Below, one piece after another: positions 41,482-50,608 of a stretch of DNA of 64,000 nucleotides. Source of the stretch: an uncultured Collinsella sp. (GTDB lineage: Bacteria; Actinomycetota; Coriobacteriia; Coriobacteriales; Coriobacteriaceae); assembly GCA_900544235.1 (NCBI GenBank), contig UQUL01000006.1, positions 1-64,000 on the forward strand, in the 5' to 3' direction. The notes beneath the pieces were generated by a model. That model was not told where the DNA came from, searched no databases, and worked only from the letters and a program-made list of their open reading frames with translations. The stretch's first letter is position 1, and each line of letters starts with the position of its first letter. The translations under genes and the position numbers were made by a program.

Positions 41482-43044
41482 ATGGCATTCGTTTCACTCG
41501 CCATCATCGCGCTCGTGGCCTTTGCAAGCCCCTTCATCGCCTCGGCGATCCCCGGGAAACCCGTTCCCGAGACGGTCTTTTTGCTCGTGCTCGGCGCGGT
41601 GCTGGGACCCCATATGCTCGACATTATCCATGTAGATGCCGAGGTCTCGCTCGTGTCCGAGCTCGGCCTGGCCTTTTTGTTCCTGCTTGCCGGCTTTGAG
41701 ATCGACCCCAAGAGCATCACGGGTGTGGAGGGGCGCTACGGCTTGGCGACGTGGGTCGTCACGTTTGGTATCGCCTGGCTTGCCGTGCGCTTTACCCCGT
41801 GGTTCTCGGTTAGTCATTTCGACGGTATCGCCGTGACGCTTGCCCTCACTTCGACGGCGCTCGGCACGCTCGTGCCCATCATGCGTGAGCGCTCGCTCAC
41901 TGGCACGCGTGTGGGCGACTCGATTCTCGCGTATGGCACTTGGGGCGAGCTCGGCCCTGTGCTCGCCATGTCGGTGCTGCTGTCTGCCCGCACTGGCATC
42001 CAAACGCTCGTAGTCCTTGGCTTGTTTGCGGTGGTTTGCGTGTTGCTGGCCGTGGTCCCAAGTCGCTCCAAGCGCGTCGGCAGCCGCTTCTTTGCGTTTG
42101 TCGAGGAACGCGCCGATACCACGTCGCAGACCTTCGTGCGCCTGACGGTGCTCATCCTGGTCACACTCGTGGCGTTCTCGGCCGTCTTTGATCTCGACAT
42201 CGTGTTGGGTTCTTTTGCCGCCGGCTTTGTCTTGCGCTACATCATCCCCGAGGGCAACCATACGCTCGAGACCAAGCTCGACGGCCTGGCCTACGGCTTT
42301 TTGATTCCGGTGTTCTTTACTGTATCGGGCGCAAAGATCGACCTGACGGCCGTGGCGTCGCGCCCCGGGCTGCTCGTGGGCTTTATCGTGGCGTTGTTGA
42401 TTATTCGTGCCGTGCCCATTCTTATTTCCATGAGCATTTGTCCTGCGACGCGCGATGTGTCGGCGTATGGTCGCATTACCGTGGCCCTGTACTGCACCAC
42501 GGCCCTGCCGATCATCGTTGCCGTTACGAGCGTTGCCGTCAACGCGGGCGCGCTGTCGCAAGATATTGCGTCGGTCATGGTTGCCGCCGGTGCCATCACG
42601 GTGTTCTTGATGCCATTGCTCGCGCAGCTCTTCTACCGCGTGGTGGATGCCGCACCGGTCACCGCCGTGGCAGAGGTTGCCGAGCATCCATCCGATGCGC
42701 TCGACATCCTGCGCGCCCACCACGACCTAGCGAGCTTGCTCGCGCGCGAGCATGAGCTGCTGACTTCGCATGGCCATGGTCGCGTATTCGAGGGCCTGCC
42801 TACGCTCGATACGATTGCCGAGCGTCTTTCCGCCGAGGCGGCGAGCGGCCACATCGATGCCCGCATCGTGGACGCTGCGCACCTGCTTGCCGATAAGACC
42901 TATGGAGACGAGGTCGACCCGTCCGAGCTGACTCCGCGCGAGCGTCGCCGCCTGGAGCGCGCCAAGCTCGCCGTGCGCGAATACCGCCGCCGCATGTTGG
43001 AGTTCTATGCGCGCGATGAAGCCCAGGACGACGACGGCAAATAA
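41482..43044 (+). CDS. CPA2-type cation:proton antiporter
   Basis: This 520-residue protein has about twelve to thirteen membrane segments related to KefB/GerN-type exchangers (PFIASAIPGKPVPETVFLLVLGAVLGP, FLFLLAGFEIDPKS, TSTALGTLVPIMRE, GSFAAGFVLRYIIP). A 125-residue charged C-terminal cytoplasmic tail contains helices and no RCK/TrkA nucleotide site. The transported ion is unknown (Na+ or K+ for H+). AGAGAAAGG lies before ATG 41482. It is divergent from purL and is followed by a repeat array and terminator. Confidence 0.88.
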   Translation: MAFVSLAIIALVAFASPFIASAIPGKPVPETVFLLVLGAVLGPHMLDIIHVDAEVSLVSELGLAFLFLLAGFEIDPKSITGVEGRYGLATWVVTFGIAWLAVRFTPWFSVSHFDGIAVTLALTSTALGTLVPIMRERSLTGTRVGDSILAYGTWGELGPVLAMSVLLSARTGIQTLVVLGLFAVVCVLLAVVPSRSKRVGSRFFAFVEERADTTSQTFVRLTVLILVTLVAFSAVFDLDIVLGSFAAGFVLRYIIPEGNHTLETKLDGLAYGFLIPVFFTVSGAKIDLTAVASRPGLLVGFIVALLIIRAVPILISMSICPATRDVSAYGRITVALYCTTALPIIVAVTSVAVNAGALSQDIASVMVAAGAITVFLMPLLAQLFYRVVDAAPVTAVAEVAEHPSDALDILRAHHDLASLLAREHELLTSHGHGRVFEGLPTLDTIAERLSAEAASGHIDARIVDAAHLLADKTYGDEVDPSELTPRERRRLERAKLAVREYRRRMLEFYARDEAQDDDGK

Positions 43045-43059
43045 CGAGATGCTTCCCTA

Positions 43060-43236
43060 GGGGAAGGCGCGTCCCGCTTTGAAGGCTCGGAACGGGATGC
43101 GGTTTCCGAAACGGGGGCCGTTGGGAAGCTGTGTCCCGGAATGGGCGCTCAGAGTGGGATGCAGTTTCCGCAAGGAGGTCCTGGGGGAAACCGTGCCCCG
43201 TTCTGATTCGAAATAGTGGGACATAGTTTCCCTTTC
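43060..43236. repeat. Tandem palindromic repeat array, 62-bp period
   Basis: The motif GGGATGCGGTTTCCG occurs at 43094, as GGGATGCAGTTTCCG at 43156 and as GGGACATAGTTTCCC at 43218, exactly 62 bases apart. Within each unit the inverse form (GGGAAGCTGTGTCCC, GGGAAACCGTGCCCC) also appears, so each unit can form a hairpin. Nearly three degenerate copies are present. No gene is supported here. Confidence 0.8.
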
Positions 43237-43245
43237 AAACAGAAG

Positions 43246-43288
43246 AAGGCGCGCTGCCTGCGGTTGATGCAGGCAGCGCGCCTTTTGC
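43246..43288 (+). terminator. Strong terminator between the antiporter and hom genes
   Basis: AAGGCGCGCTGCCTGC (43246-43261) pairs perfectly with GCAGGCAGCGCGCCTT (43269-43284), followed by TTGCG. The reverse strand also has AAGG/TTCTTC character, so it may work for hom as well. Confidence 0.9.
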
Positions 43289-43428
43289 GTTGGGCCTCGT
43301 TGAGGTTCGAAGTCGTGGCTTGCGATCTTTAGGAGCGGGCGGCTCCGTCGACGGGGAGCACGCGCCCGTGACATGGAAGGACATATCGCTCGCCAGGAAA
43401 ACATATATGCCGTATAGCGAAGAGCGAA

Positions 43429-44772
43429 TTAGTTGGCCATAACGCTTTCGGTCCAAGCCTCAATGTCCTCGATGCGCAGGACGTTGGCGACCTCGGCCAC
43501 GCAGTCGACGCTGGCAAGCTCGGTGGCGGCAGCCTGGATGTCCTTCTCGAGCGCGCGGTGCGTCAGGAAGATGACCGAGCAGGCATCGCTGACGCCCGAC
43601 TTGCCGTCCTCGACCTGGTTGATAAGCGAGATCGAGATGTTGTGCTTGGCAAAGATGTCGACCGTCTCGGACAGGGCGCCCACGCGGTCGGCGACCTTCA
43701 GGCGCACATAGTACTTGGTCTGGAGCTCGTCCATGGGCTTAAAGGCGAGGTTGTGACCATAGGGCTCAATCTCGGGTAGCGGAGCCACGCTGCGGCTGAT
43801 CTGCTCGGAGAGCGACAGGATATCGCCCACGACGGCGCTTGCGGTGGGGAAGGAGCCTGCGCCGGCACCGTAGAACATGGTCTCGCCCACGGCGTCGCCT
43901 ACCACATAGACGGCGTTCATGGCGCCGTTGACCTTGGCAAGCATATGGTCTGCCGGGATGAGCGTGGGGTGCACGCGAACGTCGACGCCGGCATCGGTGT
44001 TGCGTGCGATGCCCAGCAGCTTAATGGTGTAGCCGAGCTCGCGGGCCTGGGCGATGTCCTCGGCGCCGATGGTGCGGATGCCCTGCTGGTACACATCGTC
44101 GGTGGTAACGCGGGTGCCAAAGCCGATGGAGGCGAGGATTGCCGTCTTGCTGGCGGCATCGAAGCCGTCGACGTCGGCGGACGGGTCCGCCTCGGCATAG
44201 CCCTTGGCCTGCGCGTCGGCAAGCACGTCGGCGTAATCGGCGCCCTCGGCGTCCATGCGCGACAGGATATAGTTGGTGGTACCGTTGAGGATGCCGGCGA
44301 TGGTCAGGATCTTGTTGCCCACCAGGTCGTGCTCAAGCGTGCTCACGATGGGGATGCCACCGCCGCAGCTGGCCTCGCACTTAATCTGCACGCCGCACGC
44401 GCGCGCCTTCTCGGCGAGCGTCTCAACATGACGGCCCAGCAGGGCCTTGTTGGCAGAGACGACGTGCTTGCCGTTCTCGAAGGCGGTGGTGAAGATTTCG
44501 GTCGCGGGGTGCTCGCCGCCGATCAGCTCGACGACGATGTCGACGGCGGGGTCGGTGACGACGTCGTGCCAGTCACTCGTAAAGGCCTCGCGCTCAATGC
44601 CTGCCGCCTCGGCCTGCTCCCAAGCAAGCGCGCAGGCGCGGGTCAGCTTAAGGTCGATGCCGTAGGCTGCCAGGTACTCATCGTGGTGGCTCTTGATCAG
44701 ACGGGCCACGCCGCCGCCGACGGTTCCCAGACCGATGAGGCCGACGTTCACGGTGCGCAGGGGTTCGCTCAT
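43429..44772 (-). CDS. hom: Homoserine dehydrogenase with ACT domain
   Basis: This 447-residue NAD(P)-dependent enzyme reduces aspartate semialdehyde to homoserine, the branch point to threonine, isoleucine and methionine. Visible motifs are the nucleotide loop GLIGLGTVGGGV (about 11-22), KHVVSANKALLG, the family signature GILNGTTNYILSRM and DGFDAASKTAILA. A C-terminal ACT domain (about 355-445, RLKVADRVGALSETV...ISISLINQ) suggests feedback control by threonine. AAGGAG precedes ATG 44772. It is divergent from the liv transporter operon, so pathway and uptake of related amino acids share a control region. Confidence 0.95.
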   Translation of the reverse strand: MSEPLRTVNVGLIGLGTVGGGVARLIKSHHDEYLAAYGIDLKLTRACALAWEQAEAAGIEREAFTSDWHDVVTDPAVDIVVELIGGEHPATEIFTTAFENGKHVVSANKALLGRHVETLAEKARACGVQIKCEASCGGGIPIVSTLEHDLVGNKILTIAGILNGTTNYILSRMDAEGADYADVLADAQAKGYAEADPSADVDGFDAASKTAILASIGFGTRVTTDDVYQQGIRTIGAEDIAQARELGYTIKLLGIARNTDAGVDVRVHPTLIPADHMLAKVNGAMNAVYVVGDAVGETMFYGAGAGSFPTASAVVGDILSLSEQISRSVAPLPEIEPYGHNLAFKPMDELQTKYYVRLKVADRVGALSETVDIFAKHNISISLINQVEDGKSGVSDACSVIFLTHRALEKDIQAAATELASVDCVAEVANVLRIEDIEAWTESVMAN

Positions 44773-45022
44773 AGATAGCTCCTTCGTGCATCTTATGGAT
44801 GGATTAACCGCTTAAAGGTTGAGTGCATTCTAGCGTGAACCGAGGGCGCGTGCTCGCCAGGCAACAGGAGTCGCACAAAACGGCACCCCCGAAACGCTGC
44901 GGAAACATTGGAAACATGCTCGCTACAAACGAAACTCCGTAACAAACTGTCAACGTTTGCGCCATAAGGTTTGCCCCGTACCGCAAGACGGCCGCACTGC
45001 GGCCAGCGAAAAGGGGGACACC
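44773..45022. promoter_or_regulatory. Divergent hom / liv control region
   Basis: No gene is seen in these 250 bases. The sequence GGAAACATTGGAAACAT (from 44912) contains a direct repeat of GGAAACAT, and the same motif (TGGAAACATTAC) recurs upstream of the second livK (about 46250). I could not assign the promoters with confidence. Confidence 0.35.
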
Positions 45023-46189
45023 ATGTTCAACATCAACAGCACGCTCAGCCGTAGGAACTTTCTCGCCGGCGCCGCGGCGCTCGGCAGCACCGTCGCGCTT
45101 GCCGGTTGCTCGTCGGGTGGTTCTGACGATGGCTCCGCCGATGACGGCAAGACCTTCAAGATCGGTGCCATCGGCCCTCTGACCGGCGCCGCGGCAACCT
45201 ATGGCGTTTCGGCCGAGAAGGGTGCCAAGCTCGCCGCCAAGGATTTCTCGACCAAGGACCTCAAACTCTCGCTTAAGTCCGAGGACGATGTCGCCGACGG
45301 CGAGAAGGCTATCAACGCCTTCAATACCCTGTGCGACTGGGGCATGCAGGCGCTCGTCGGCCCCGTCACGACTGGTGCCGCCGTCGCCGTCTCGGGCGAG
45401 ATTGCCGATGACATGCTCATGGTCACGCCTTCGGCCTCGTCGCTCGACGTCACCAAGGACAAGACCACGGTCTTTCAGGTTTGCTTCACCGATCCCACCA
45501 TGGGCGCCAGCGCCGCGAAGTTCTTGGCCGAGAAGTACGCGGATGCCAAGATCGCCCTGTTCTACAACTCCGGCGATACGTATAGCTCGGGCGTTGCCGA
45601 CGCTTTTGCCGAGCAGGCCAAGGCGTCCAAGCTCGACATCGTCGATACCGAGACCTTTAAGGACGACTCTTCCACGAGCTTTACCAACCAGCTCACCAAG
45701 GCCAAGGAGGCCGGCGCCACGCTCATCTTTGCGCCGATCTACTACACGCCGGCGTCCGTTTTGCTCAAGAACGCCAAGGACATGGGCTACGACATGACGC
45801 TCATGGGTACCGACGGCATGGACGGCCTGCTCTCTGTGGAAGGTTTCGATACCTCTCTTGCCGAGGGCGTACTGCTCATGACCCCGTTTTCGGCTGACGA
45901 CGAGAAGAATGCCGACTTCGTCAAGGCCTATAAGGATGCCTACGACGAGACGCCTAACCAGTTTGCCGCCGACGCCTACGATTGCGTCCACGCCATCGTC
46001 GAGGCTATCGATAAAGCGGGCATCGACCTTACGGCCGACGGTGCCGACATTGCCGACGACCTTGCCAAGGCCATGCGGAAGATCAAAATCGAGGGCCTGA
46101 CGGGCGAGCTCACGTGGAACGACGAAGGCCAAGTCGAGAAGCCCGCTACGGCCTATGTGATCCAGGACGGCAAGTACATCGCCGCCTAA
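45023..46189 (+). CDS. livK: Branched-chain amino-acid ABC transporter substrate-binding lipoprotein (first copy)
   Basis: This 388-residue periplasmic-type binding protein of the LivJ/LivK family captures leucine, isoleucine or valine for the ABC importer. A signal with a twin-arginine-like SRRNFLAG and the lipobox LAGC (Cys near residue 28) marks it as a lipoprotein. The mature part begins TFKIGAIGPLTGAAATYG and has QALVGPVTTGAAVAV, LFYNSGDTYSSG and FAPIYYTPASVLLKNAKDMGY. ATG 45023 has AAGGGGGA upstream. It is paralogous to the next gene, with about 270 AT-rich bases between them. Confidence 0.93.
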   Translation: MFNINSTLSRRNFLAGAAALGSTVALAGCSSGGSDDGSADDGKTFKIGAIGPLTGAAATYGVSAEKGAKLAAKDFSTKDLKLSLKSEDDVADGEKAINAFNTLCDWGMQALVGPVTTGAAVAVSGEIADDMLMVTPSASSLDVTKDKTTVFQVCFTDPTMGASAAKFLAEKYADAKIALFYNSGDTYSSGVADAFAEQAKASKLDIVDTETFKDDSSTSFTNQLTKAKEAGATLIFAPIYYTPASVLLKNAKDMGYDMTLMGTDGMDGLLSVEGFDTSLAEGVLLMTPFSADDEKNADFVKAYKDAYDETPNQFAADAYDCVHAIVEAIDKAGIDLTADGADIADDLAKAMRKIKIEGLTGELTWNDEGQVEKPATAYVIQDGKYIAA

Positions 46190-46460
46190 GTGCGCATGAA
46201 GCACGACCGGTGAGGCCGTTTTATTCAGGGTAGGGACGCCTGTAACAGAATGGAAACATTACTTTTACATAATAAAGTGGCAATACTGCATAAAATAAGT
46301 GAAATACGCAGAATTATGGATAAATGAACAAATCCAAAGAAAAGTTGAAATAATCGCCACTTTTCTCAACTAAAGCGTCTACTATTTTGCGAACGCCGAA
46401 CACGGCGAAGGATGGCCTGTCGGGTAACCGAAACCCGACGAGATTTGAGAGGAGAGCCGC
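46190..46460. promoter_or_regulatory. AT-rich spacer with inverted repeats before the second livK
   Basis: This 271-base region is far more AT-rich than its surroundings. It contains GAAAAGTTGAAATAATCGCCACTTTTCTCAACT-type nested inverted repeats (AGTTGA with TCAACT; GAAAAGT with ACTTTTC, about 46336-46372) and the GGAAACAT motif also seen before the first livK. It probably holds a separate promoter and a regulator site for the second livK and the transporter genes. No gene is seen. Confidence 0.4.
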
Positions 46461-47648
46461 ATGTCGAGCCTCACCGGTAAGTCATTGAACCCTGTTATGA
46501 ATCGCAGGAGCGTTATCGCGAGCGCAGCAGGTCTGGGGGCGATGTCCATTCTAGCTGGCTGCTCCTCCAACGGCGGCGACAGCGGTTCCGCTTCGAGCGA
46601 CGCTTCGTTTAAGATCGGTACCATCGGCCCGCTGACCGGCGCCAACGCGTCCTACGGCAAGTCCGTTACACAGGGTGTCGAGCTTGGCTGCAAGGATTTC
46701 TCGACCAAGGAGCTGCCGCTTGCCAGCAAGGCCGAGGACGACCAGGCCGATGGCGAGAAGGCCGTCAACGCCTTCAACACCCTGCTCGACTGGGGCATGC
46801 AGGCCCTCGTCGGTCCGACCACCACGGGTGCGTCGGTTGCCGTTGCCGCAGAGTGCGGTAACGACCCCAAGACGTTCATGATCACCCCGTCCGCGTCCTC
46901 CGAGGACGTCACCGACGGCAAGGATTGCGTCTTCCAGGTTTGCTTCACCGACCCCAACCAGGGTGTCAACGCTGCCAAGTTCCTGGCGCAGAAGTATGCG
47001 GACGAGAAGTTCGTGCTGTTCTATAACTCCGGCGACGCCTATTCTTCGGGCATCGCAGATTCCTTTAAGGCCCAGGCCGCTGAGTCCAAGCTCGAGATTG
47101 TCGACGAGGAGACCTTTAAGGACGACTCCGCCACGAGCTTTACCAACCAGCTGACCAAGGCCAAGCAGGCCGGCGCCACCATGATCTTTGCGCCGATCTA
47201 CTACACGCCGGCGTCCGTCCTGCTCAAGAACGCCAAGGACATGGGCTACGACGTCAAGATGATGGGCTGCGACGGCATGGACGGCATCCTGGGCGTTGAG
47301 GGCTTCGACACCTCTCTTGCCGAGGGTCTGCTGCTCATGACCCCGTTCTCCGCCGACGACGAGAAGAACGCCGACTTCGTCAACGCTTACAAGGATAAGT
47401 ACGGCGATACCCCCGACCAGTTTGCCGCCGACGCCTACGACGGCGTGCACGCGGTGGCCGAGGCCCTCAAGGAGGCCGGTCTTGGTGTCGACGCCGACCC
47501 GACCGAGGCCGCCGAGAAGCTGTCCAAGGCTATGCTCAAGATTACCGTTGACGGTCTGACCGGCAAGCTCACCTGGAACGACAAGGGCCAGGTCCAGAAG
47601 GAGCCCACGGCTTACGTCATCACCGACGGCAAGTACGTACAGGCCTAA
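46461..47648 (+). CDS. livK: Branched-chain amino-acid ABC transporter substrate-binding lipoprotein (second copy)
   Basis: This 395-residue paralogue of the preceding protein has long near-identical segments, for example LTKAKQAGATMIFAPIYYTP against LTKAKEAGATLIFAPIYYTP. The N-terminus carries NRRSVIASAAGLGAMSILAGC with the lipobox Cys near residue 34. The ligand site region SASSEDVTDGKDCVFQ differs from SASSLDVTKDKTTVFQ in the first copy, so ligand preference may differ. GAGAGGAGAG precedes ATG 46461. It is the gene closest to livH and the likely main partner of the permease. Confidence 0.93.
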   Translation: MSSLTGKSLNPVMNRRSVIASAAGLGAMSILAGCSSNGGDSGSASSDASFKIGTIGPLTGANASYGKSVTQGVELGCKDFSTKELPLASKAEDDQADGEKAVNAFNTLLDWGMQALVGPTTTGASVAVAAECGNDPKTFMITPSASSEDVTDGKDCVFQVCFTDPNQGVNAAKFLAQKYADEKFVLFYNSGDAYSSGIADSFKAQAAESKLEIVDEETFKDDSATSFTNQLTKAKQAGATMIFAPIYYTPASVLLKNAKDMGYDVKMMGCDGMDGILGVEGFDTSLAEGLLLMTPFSADDEKNADFVNAYKDKYGDTPDQFAADAYDGVHAVAEALKEAGLGVDADPTEAAEKLSKAMLKITVDGLTGKLTWNDKGQVQKEPTAYVITDGKYVQA

Positions 47649-47787
47649 TTGGCCGCCTTACATAGAGCGGTTTTGATCCCAAGCAGGGGAGGTTTTGGCC
47701 TTCCCTGCTTGCTTGGTATCTAGGGACGATGTAACGTCCCTGTTTCATACATCAACTGGAAACCTATTCGAAAGGGGGATGTGGAAC

Positions 47788-48669
47788 ATGACGGTCTTTA
47801 TCCAATACCTGGTCAACGGCCTGTCCATGGGCAGCGTCTACGCCATCATCGCGTTGGGCTATACCATGGTCTACGGTATCGCCAAGATGCTGAACTTCGC
47901 TCACGGCGACGTCATCATGGTCGGTGCCTATGTCTCGTTCTGCGCCACGTCGTATCTCGGCCTCCCGGGCTGGGCATCTGTAGTTCTCTCTTGTGTGGTC
48001 TGTACCGTTCTCGGTGTTCTCATCGAGGGTCTGGCCTATAAGCCGCTGCGCCAAGCAGGCCCGCTGGCCGTTCTGATCACGGCTATCGGCGTGTCTTACT
48101 TCCTGCAGAACGCCGCGCAGCTTCTGTGGGGCGCCACGCCCAAGAACTTCACTTCGCTCGTCACCTTCCAGGTGCCGGAGTTCTTGGCCAAGTTCAACGT
48201 AAGCGCCGTCTCGCTCGTCACCATCGTCGCCTGCCTGGTTATCATGGCCGGCCTGATGTTCTTTACAGGTAAGACCAAGATGGGCAAAGCCATGCGCGCC
48301 GTGTCCGAGGACAAGGCCGCCGCTCAGCTCATGGGCATCAACGTCAACCGTACCATCTCGATGACGTTCGCCATCGGCTCTGCCCTTGCCGCCATCGCCG
48401 GTGTGCTCCTGTGCTCCTACTCACCGGTGCTGCAGCCCACCACGGGTGCCATGCCTGGCATCAAGGCCTTCGACGCCGCCGTCTTCGGTGGCATCGGCTC
48501 CATCCCCGGCGCCTTTGTCGGTGGCATTCTTATCGGCATCATCGAGGCGATGGCACAGGCTTACATTTCCACGAGCCTTGCCAACTCCATCGTCTTTGGT
48601 GTTCTGATCATCGTCCTGCTCGTCAAGCCTGCCGGCCTCTTGGGCAAGTACGTCCCCGAGAAGGTGTAG
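47788..48669 (+). CDS. livH: Branched-chain amino-acid ABC transporter permease LivH
   Basis: This 293-residue inner-membrane permease of the LivH family has about eight membrane segments. The start YLVNGLSMGSVYAIIALGYTMVYGIAKMLNFAHG-type sequence is diagnostic, as is the EAA-like loop MGKAMRAVSEDKAAAQLMGINV. Together with LivM it forms the pore. AAGGGGGATG precedes ATG 47788. A longer frame from 47695 covers intergenic sequence and is not used. livM follows after nine bases. Confidence 0.95.
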   Translation: MTVFIQYLVNGLSMGSVYAIIALGYTMVYGIAKMLNFAHGDVIMVGAYVSFCATSYLGLPGWASVVLSCVVCTVLGVLIEGLAYKPLRQAGPLAVLITAIGVSYFLQNAAQLLWGATPKNFTSLVTFQVPEFLAKFNVSAVSLVTIVACLVIMAGLMFFTGKTKMGKAMRAVSEDKAAAQLMGINVNRTISMTFAIGSALAAIAGVLLCSYSPVLQPTTGAMPGIKAFDAAVFGGIGSIPGAFVGGILIGIIEAMAQAYISTSLANSIVFGVLIIVLLVKPAGLLGKYVPEKV

Positions 48670-48678
48670 GTGAGCGTT

Positions 48679-49758
48679 ATGAAGTTTCTTAAAGACAAGC
48701 AGACGCGTCACGACTTTGTTACGTACGCCATGTGCCTTGTGGCGTTCGCCATCGTGTTCTTTATGCAGTCTAACCACATGATTCCGCGCATGATCGCCGG
48801 TCAGCTGGTTCCCATCACGGCCTATATCGTCATGGCCATCTCCCTTAACCTCGTCGTCGGCATCGCGGGCGACTTGTCGCTGGGCCACGCGGGCTTTATG
48901 AGCGTCGGCGCCTATACGGGCATCGTTACCGCCGTCGCGCTGGAGAGCGCCGTTCCCTCCGATCCGGTGCGCCTTATCATCAGCATCGTGGTCGGCGCTA
49001 TCGCCGCTGCCATCTTGGGCTTCTTGATTGGTATCCCGGTCCTGCGCCTGAGCGGCGACTACCTGGCTATCGTGACGCTGGCCTTTGGCGAGATCATCAA
49101 AGAGATCGTCACCTGCCTCATTGTGGGCGTCGACTCCCGCGGCCTGCACGTGATCTTTAACATCACGGGTAACTCTACGATCGACGACCTGCACCTGCTC
49201 GAGGACGGCACCGCCATCATCAAGGGCGCCCAGGGCGCCTCGGGCGTGTCGACGTACTCGACCTTCCTCGCCGGTGCCATCCTGGTCATGGTCGCACTCG
49301 TGATCGTGCTCAACCTGGTTCGCAGCCGTACCGGCCGTGCCATTATGGCCGTGCGCGATAACAAGATTGCAGCCGAGTCCGTAGGCATCTCCGTCACCGA
49401 GTACCGCATGATCGCCTTCGTGGTTTCCGCTGCCCTCGCCGGTGCTGCCGGAGCCCTCTTCGGCGGTAACTTCTCGCAGCTCTCCGCCACCAAGTTCGAC
49501 TTCAACACGTCCATCCTCATCCTGGTGTTCGTGGTCCTGGGCGGTCTGGGCAATATGCGCGGCTCCGTCATCGCGGCGGCGCTGCTCACGGTGCTTCCCG
49601 AGCTGCTCCGCCAGTTCTCGGACTACCGCATGCTCATCTACGCCATCGTGCTGATCCTGGTCATGATTTTTACCAACAACTCGCAGCTCAAGGCGTTCTT
49701 CGGTCGCGTCAAGGACCGCTTTGCTTCCAAGAAGGAGGTGGCAGCCGATGCCCAGTAA
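48679..49758 (+). CDS. livM: Branched-chain amino-acid ABC transporter permease LivM
   Basis: This 359-residue permease is the partner of LivH. Family features include AISLNLVVGIAGDLSLGHAGFMSVGAYTG-type sequence, YLAIVTLAFGEIIKEI and the cytoplasmic coupling loop TGRAIMAVRDNKIAAESVGI. About eight to nine membrane segments are seen. ATG 48679 is preferred to GTG 48670 because of spacing to AGGTGTAGG. It overlaps livG by eleven bases. Confidence 0.95.
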   Translation: MKFLKDKQTRHDFVTYAMCLVAFAIVFFMQSNHMIPRMIAGQLVPITAYIVMAISLNLVVGIAGDLSLGHAGFMSVGAYTGIVTAVALESAVPSDPVRLIISIVVGAIAAAILGFLIGIPVLRLSGDYLAIVTLAFGEIIKEIVTCLIVGVDSRGLHVIFNITGNSTIDDLHLLEDGTAIIKGAQGASGVSTYSTFLAGAILVMVALVIVLNLVRSRTGRAIMAVRDNKIAAESVGISVTEYRMIAFVVSAALAGAAGALFGGNFSQLSATKFDFNTSILILVFVVLGGLGNMRGSVIAAALLTVLPELLRQFSDYRMLIYAIVLILVMIFTNNSQLKAFFGRVKDRFASKKEVAADAQ

Positions 49759-50608
49759 ATTTGAGTTCAAGAAGGGCAAGATGGTCCCGTATCCTTCTGG
49801 CGCCATCGTTCCCGACCGTGACCTAGGCGAGCGCCCGGCACTCGAGTGCATCCACCTGGGCATTGAGTTCGGTGGCCTTAAGGCAGTCGACGACTTTAGC
49901 CTGACTATCGGCAAGACCGAGATCGCCGGTCTGATCGGCCCCAACGGCGCCGGTAAGACCACGGTCTTCAACCTGCTCACCAAGGTGTATCAGCCCACGC
50001 ACGGCACCATCCTGCTCGACGGTGAGGACACCTCGGGCAAGTCGGTCTACCAGGTCAACCGCATGGGTATTGCCCGTACCTTCCAGAACATTCGCCTGTT
50101 CAACACCATGACGGTGGAGGATAACGTTAAGGTCGGCCTGCATAACCAGGAGCGTTACTCCGGCTTTGAGGGCGTGCTGCGCCTGCCGACGTATTGGAAG
50201 CACGAGAAGGCCGCCCGCGAGCGCGCCATGGAGCTGCTGTCCATCTTTGATATGGAGCATCTGGCAAACGAGCAGGCCGGCTCGCTGCCTTACGGCGCCC
50301 AGCGTCGTCTGGAGATCGTCCGCGCGCTTGCCACCAACCCCAAACTGCTGTTGCTCGACGAGCCTGCCGCCGGCATGAACCCGTCCGAGACCGCGGAGCT
50401 CATGGAGAACATCGTTAAGATTCGCGACACCTTCGGCATTGCCATCATGCTTATCGAGCACGACATGTCGCTCGTCATGAATATTTGCGAGGGTATCTGC
50501 GTGCTCAACTTTGGTAAGGTCATCGCCAAGGGCACGGCAGAGGAAATCCAGAACAACGACGCCGTTATCGAGGCGTATCTGGGTAAGCAGGATAAGGGGG
50601 AGAACTAA
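49748..50608 (+). CDS. livG: Branched-chain amino-acid ABC transporter ATP-binding protein LivG
   Basis: This 286-residue ABC ATPase has Walker A GPNGAGKTT, signature-like GSLPYGAQRRLEIVRAL, Walker B LLLLDEPAAGMNP and the switch His in IEHDMSLV. The order and the QxxG/P-free signature are typical of LivG. A roughly 35-residue N-terminal extension precedes the nucleotide-binding domain. ATG 49748 lies inside the end of livM with AAGGAGG upstream. livF starts directly after its stop codon. Confidence 0.95.
   Translation: MPSKFEFKKGKMVPYPSGAIVPDRDLGERPALECIHLGIEFGGLKAVDDFSLTIGKTEIAGLIGPNGAGKTTVFNLLTKVYQPTHGTILLDGEDTSGKSVYQVNRMGIARTFQNIRLFNTMTVEDNVKVGLHNQERYSGFEGVLRLPTYWKHEKAARERAMELLSIFDMEHLANEQAGSLPYGAQRRLEIVRALATNPKLLLLDEPAAGMNPSETAELMENIVKIRDTFGIAIMLIEHDMSLVMNICEGICVLNFGKVIAKGTAEEIQNNDAVIEAYLGKQDKGEN

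Noticed and set aside
43060..43236. CRISPR array
   Set aside because: The 62-bp periodic units are palindromic throughout, without unique spacers of constant length, and no cas genes are near.
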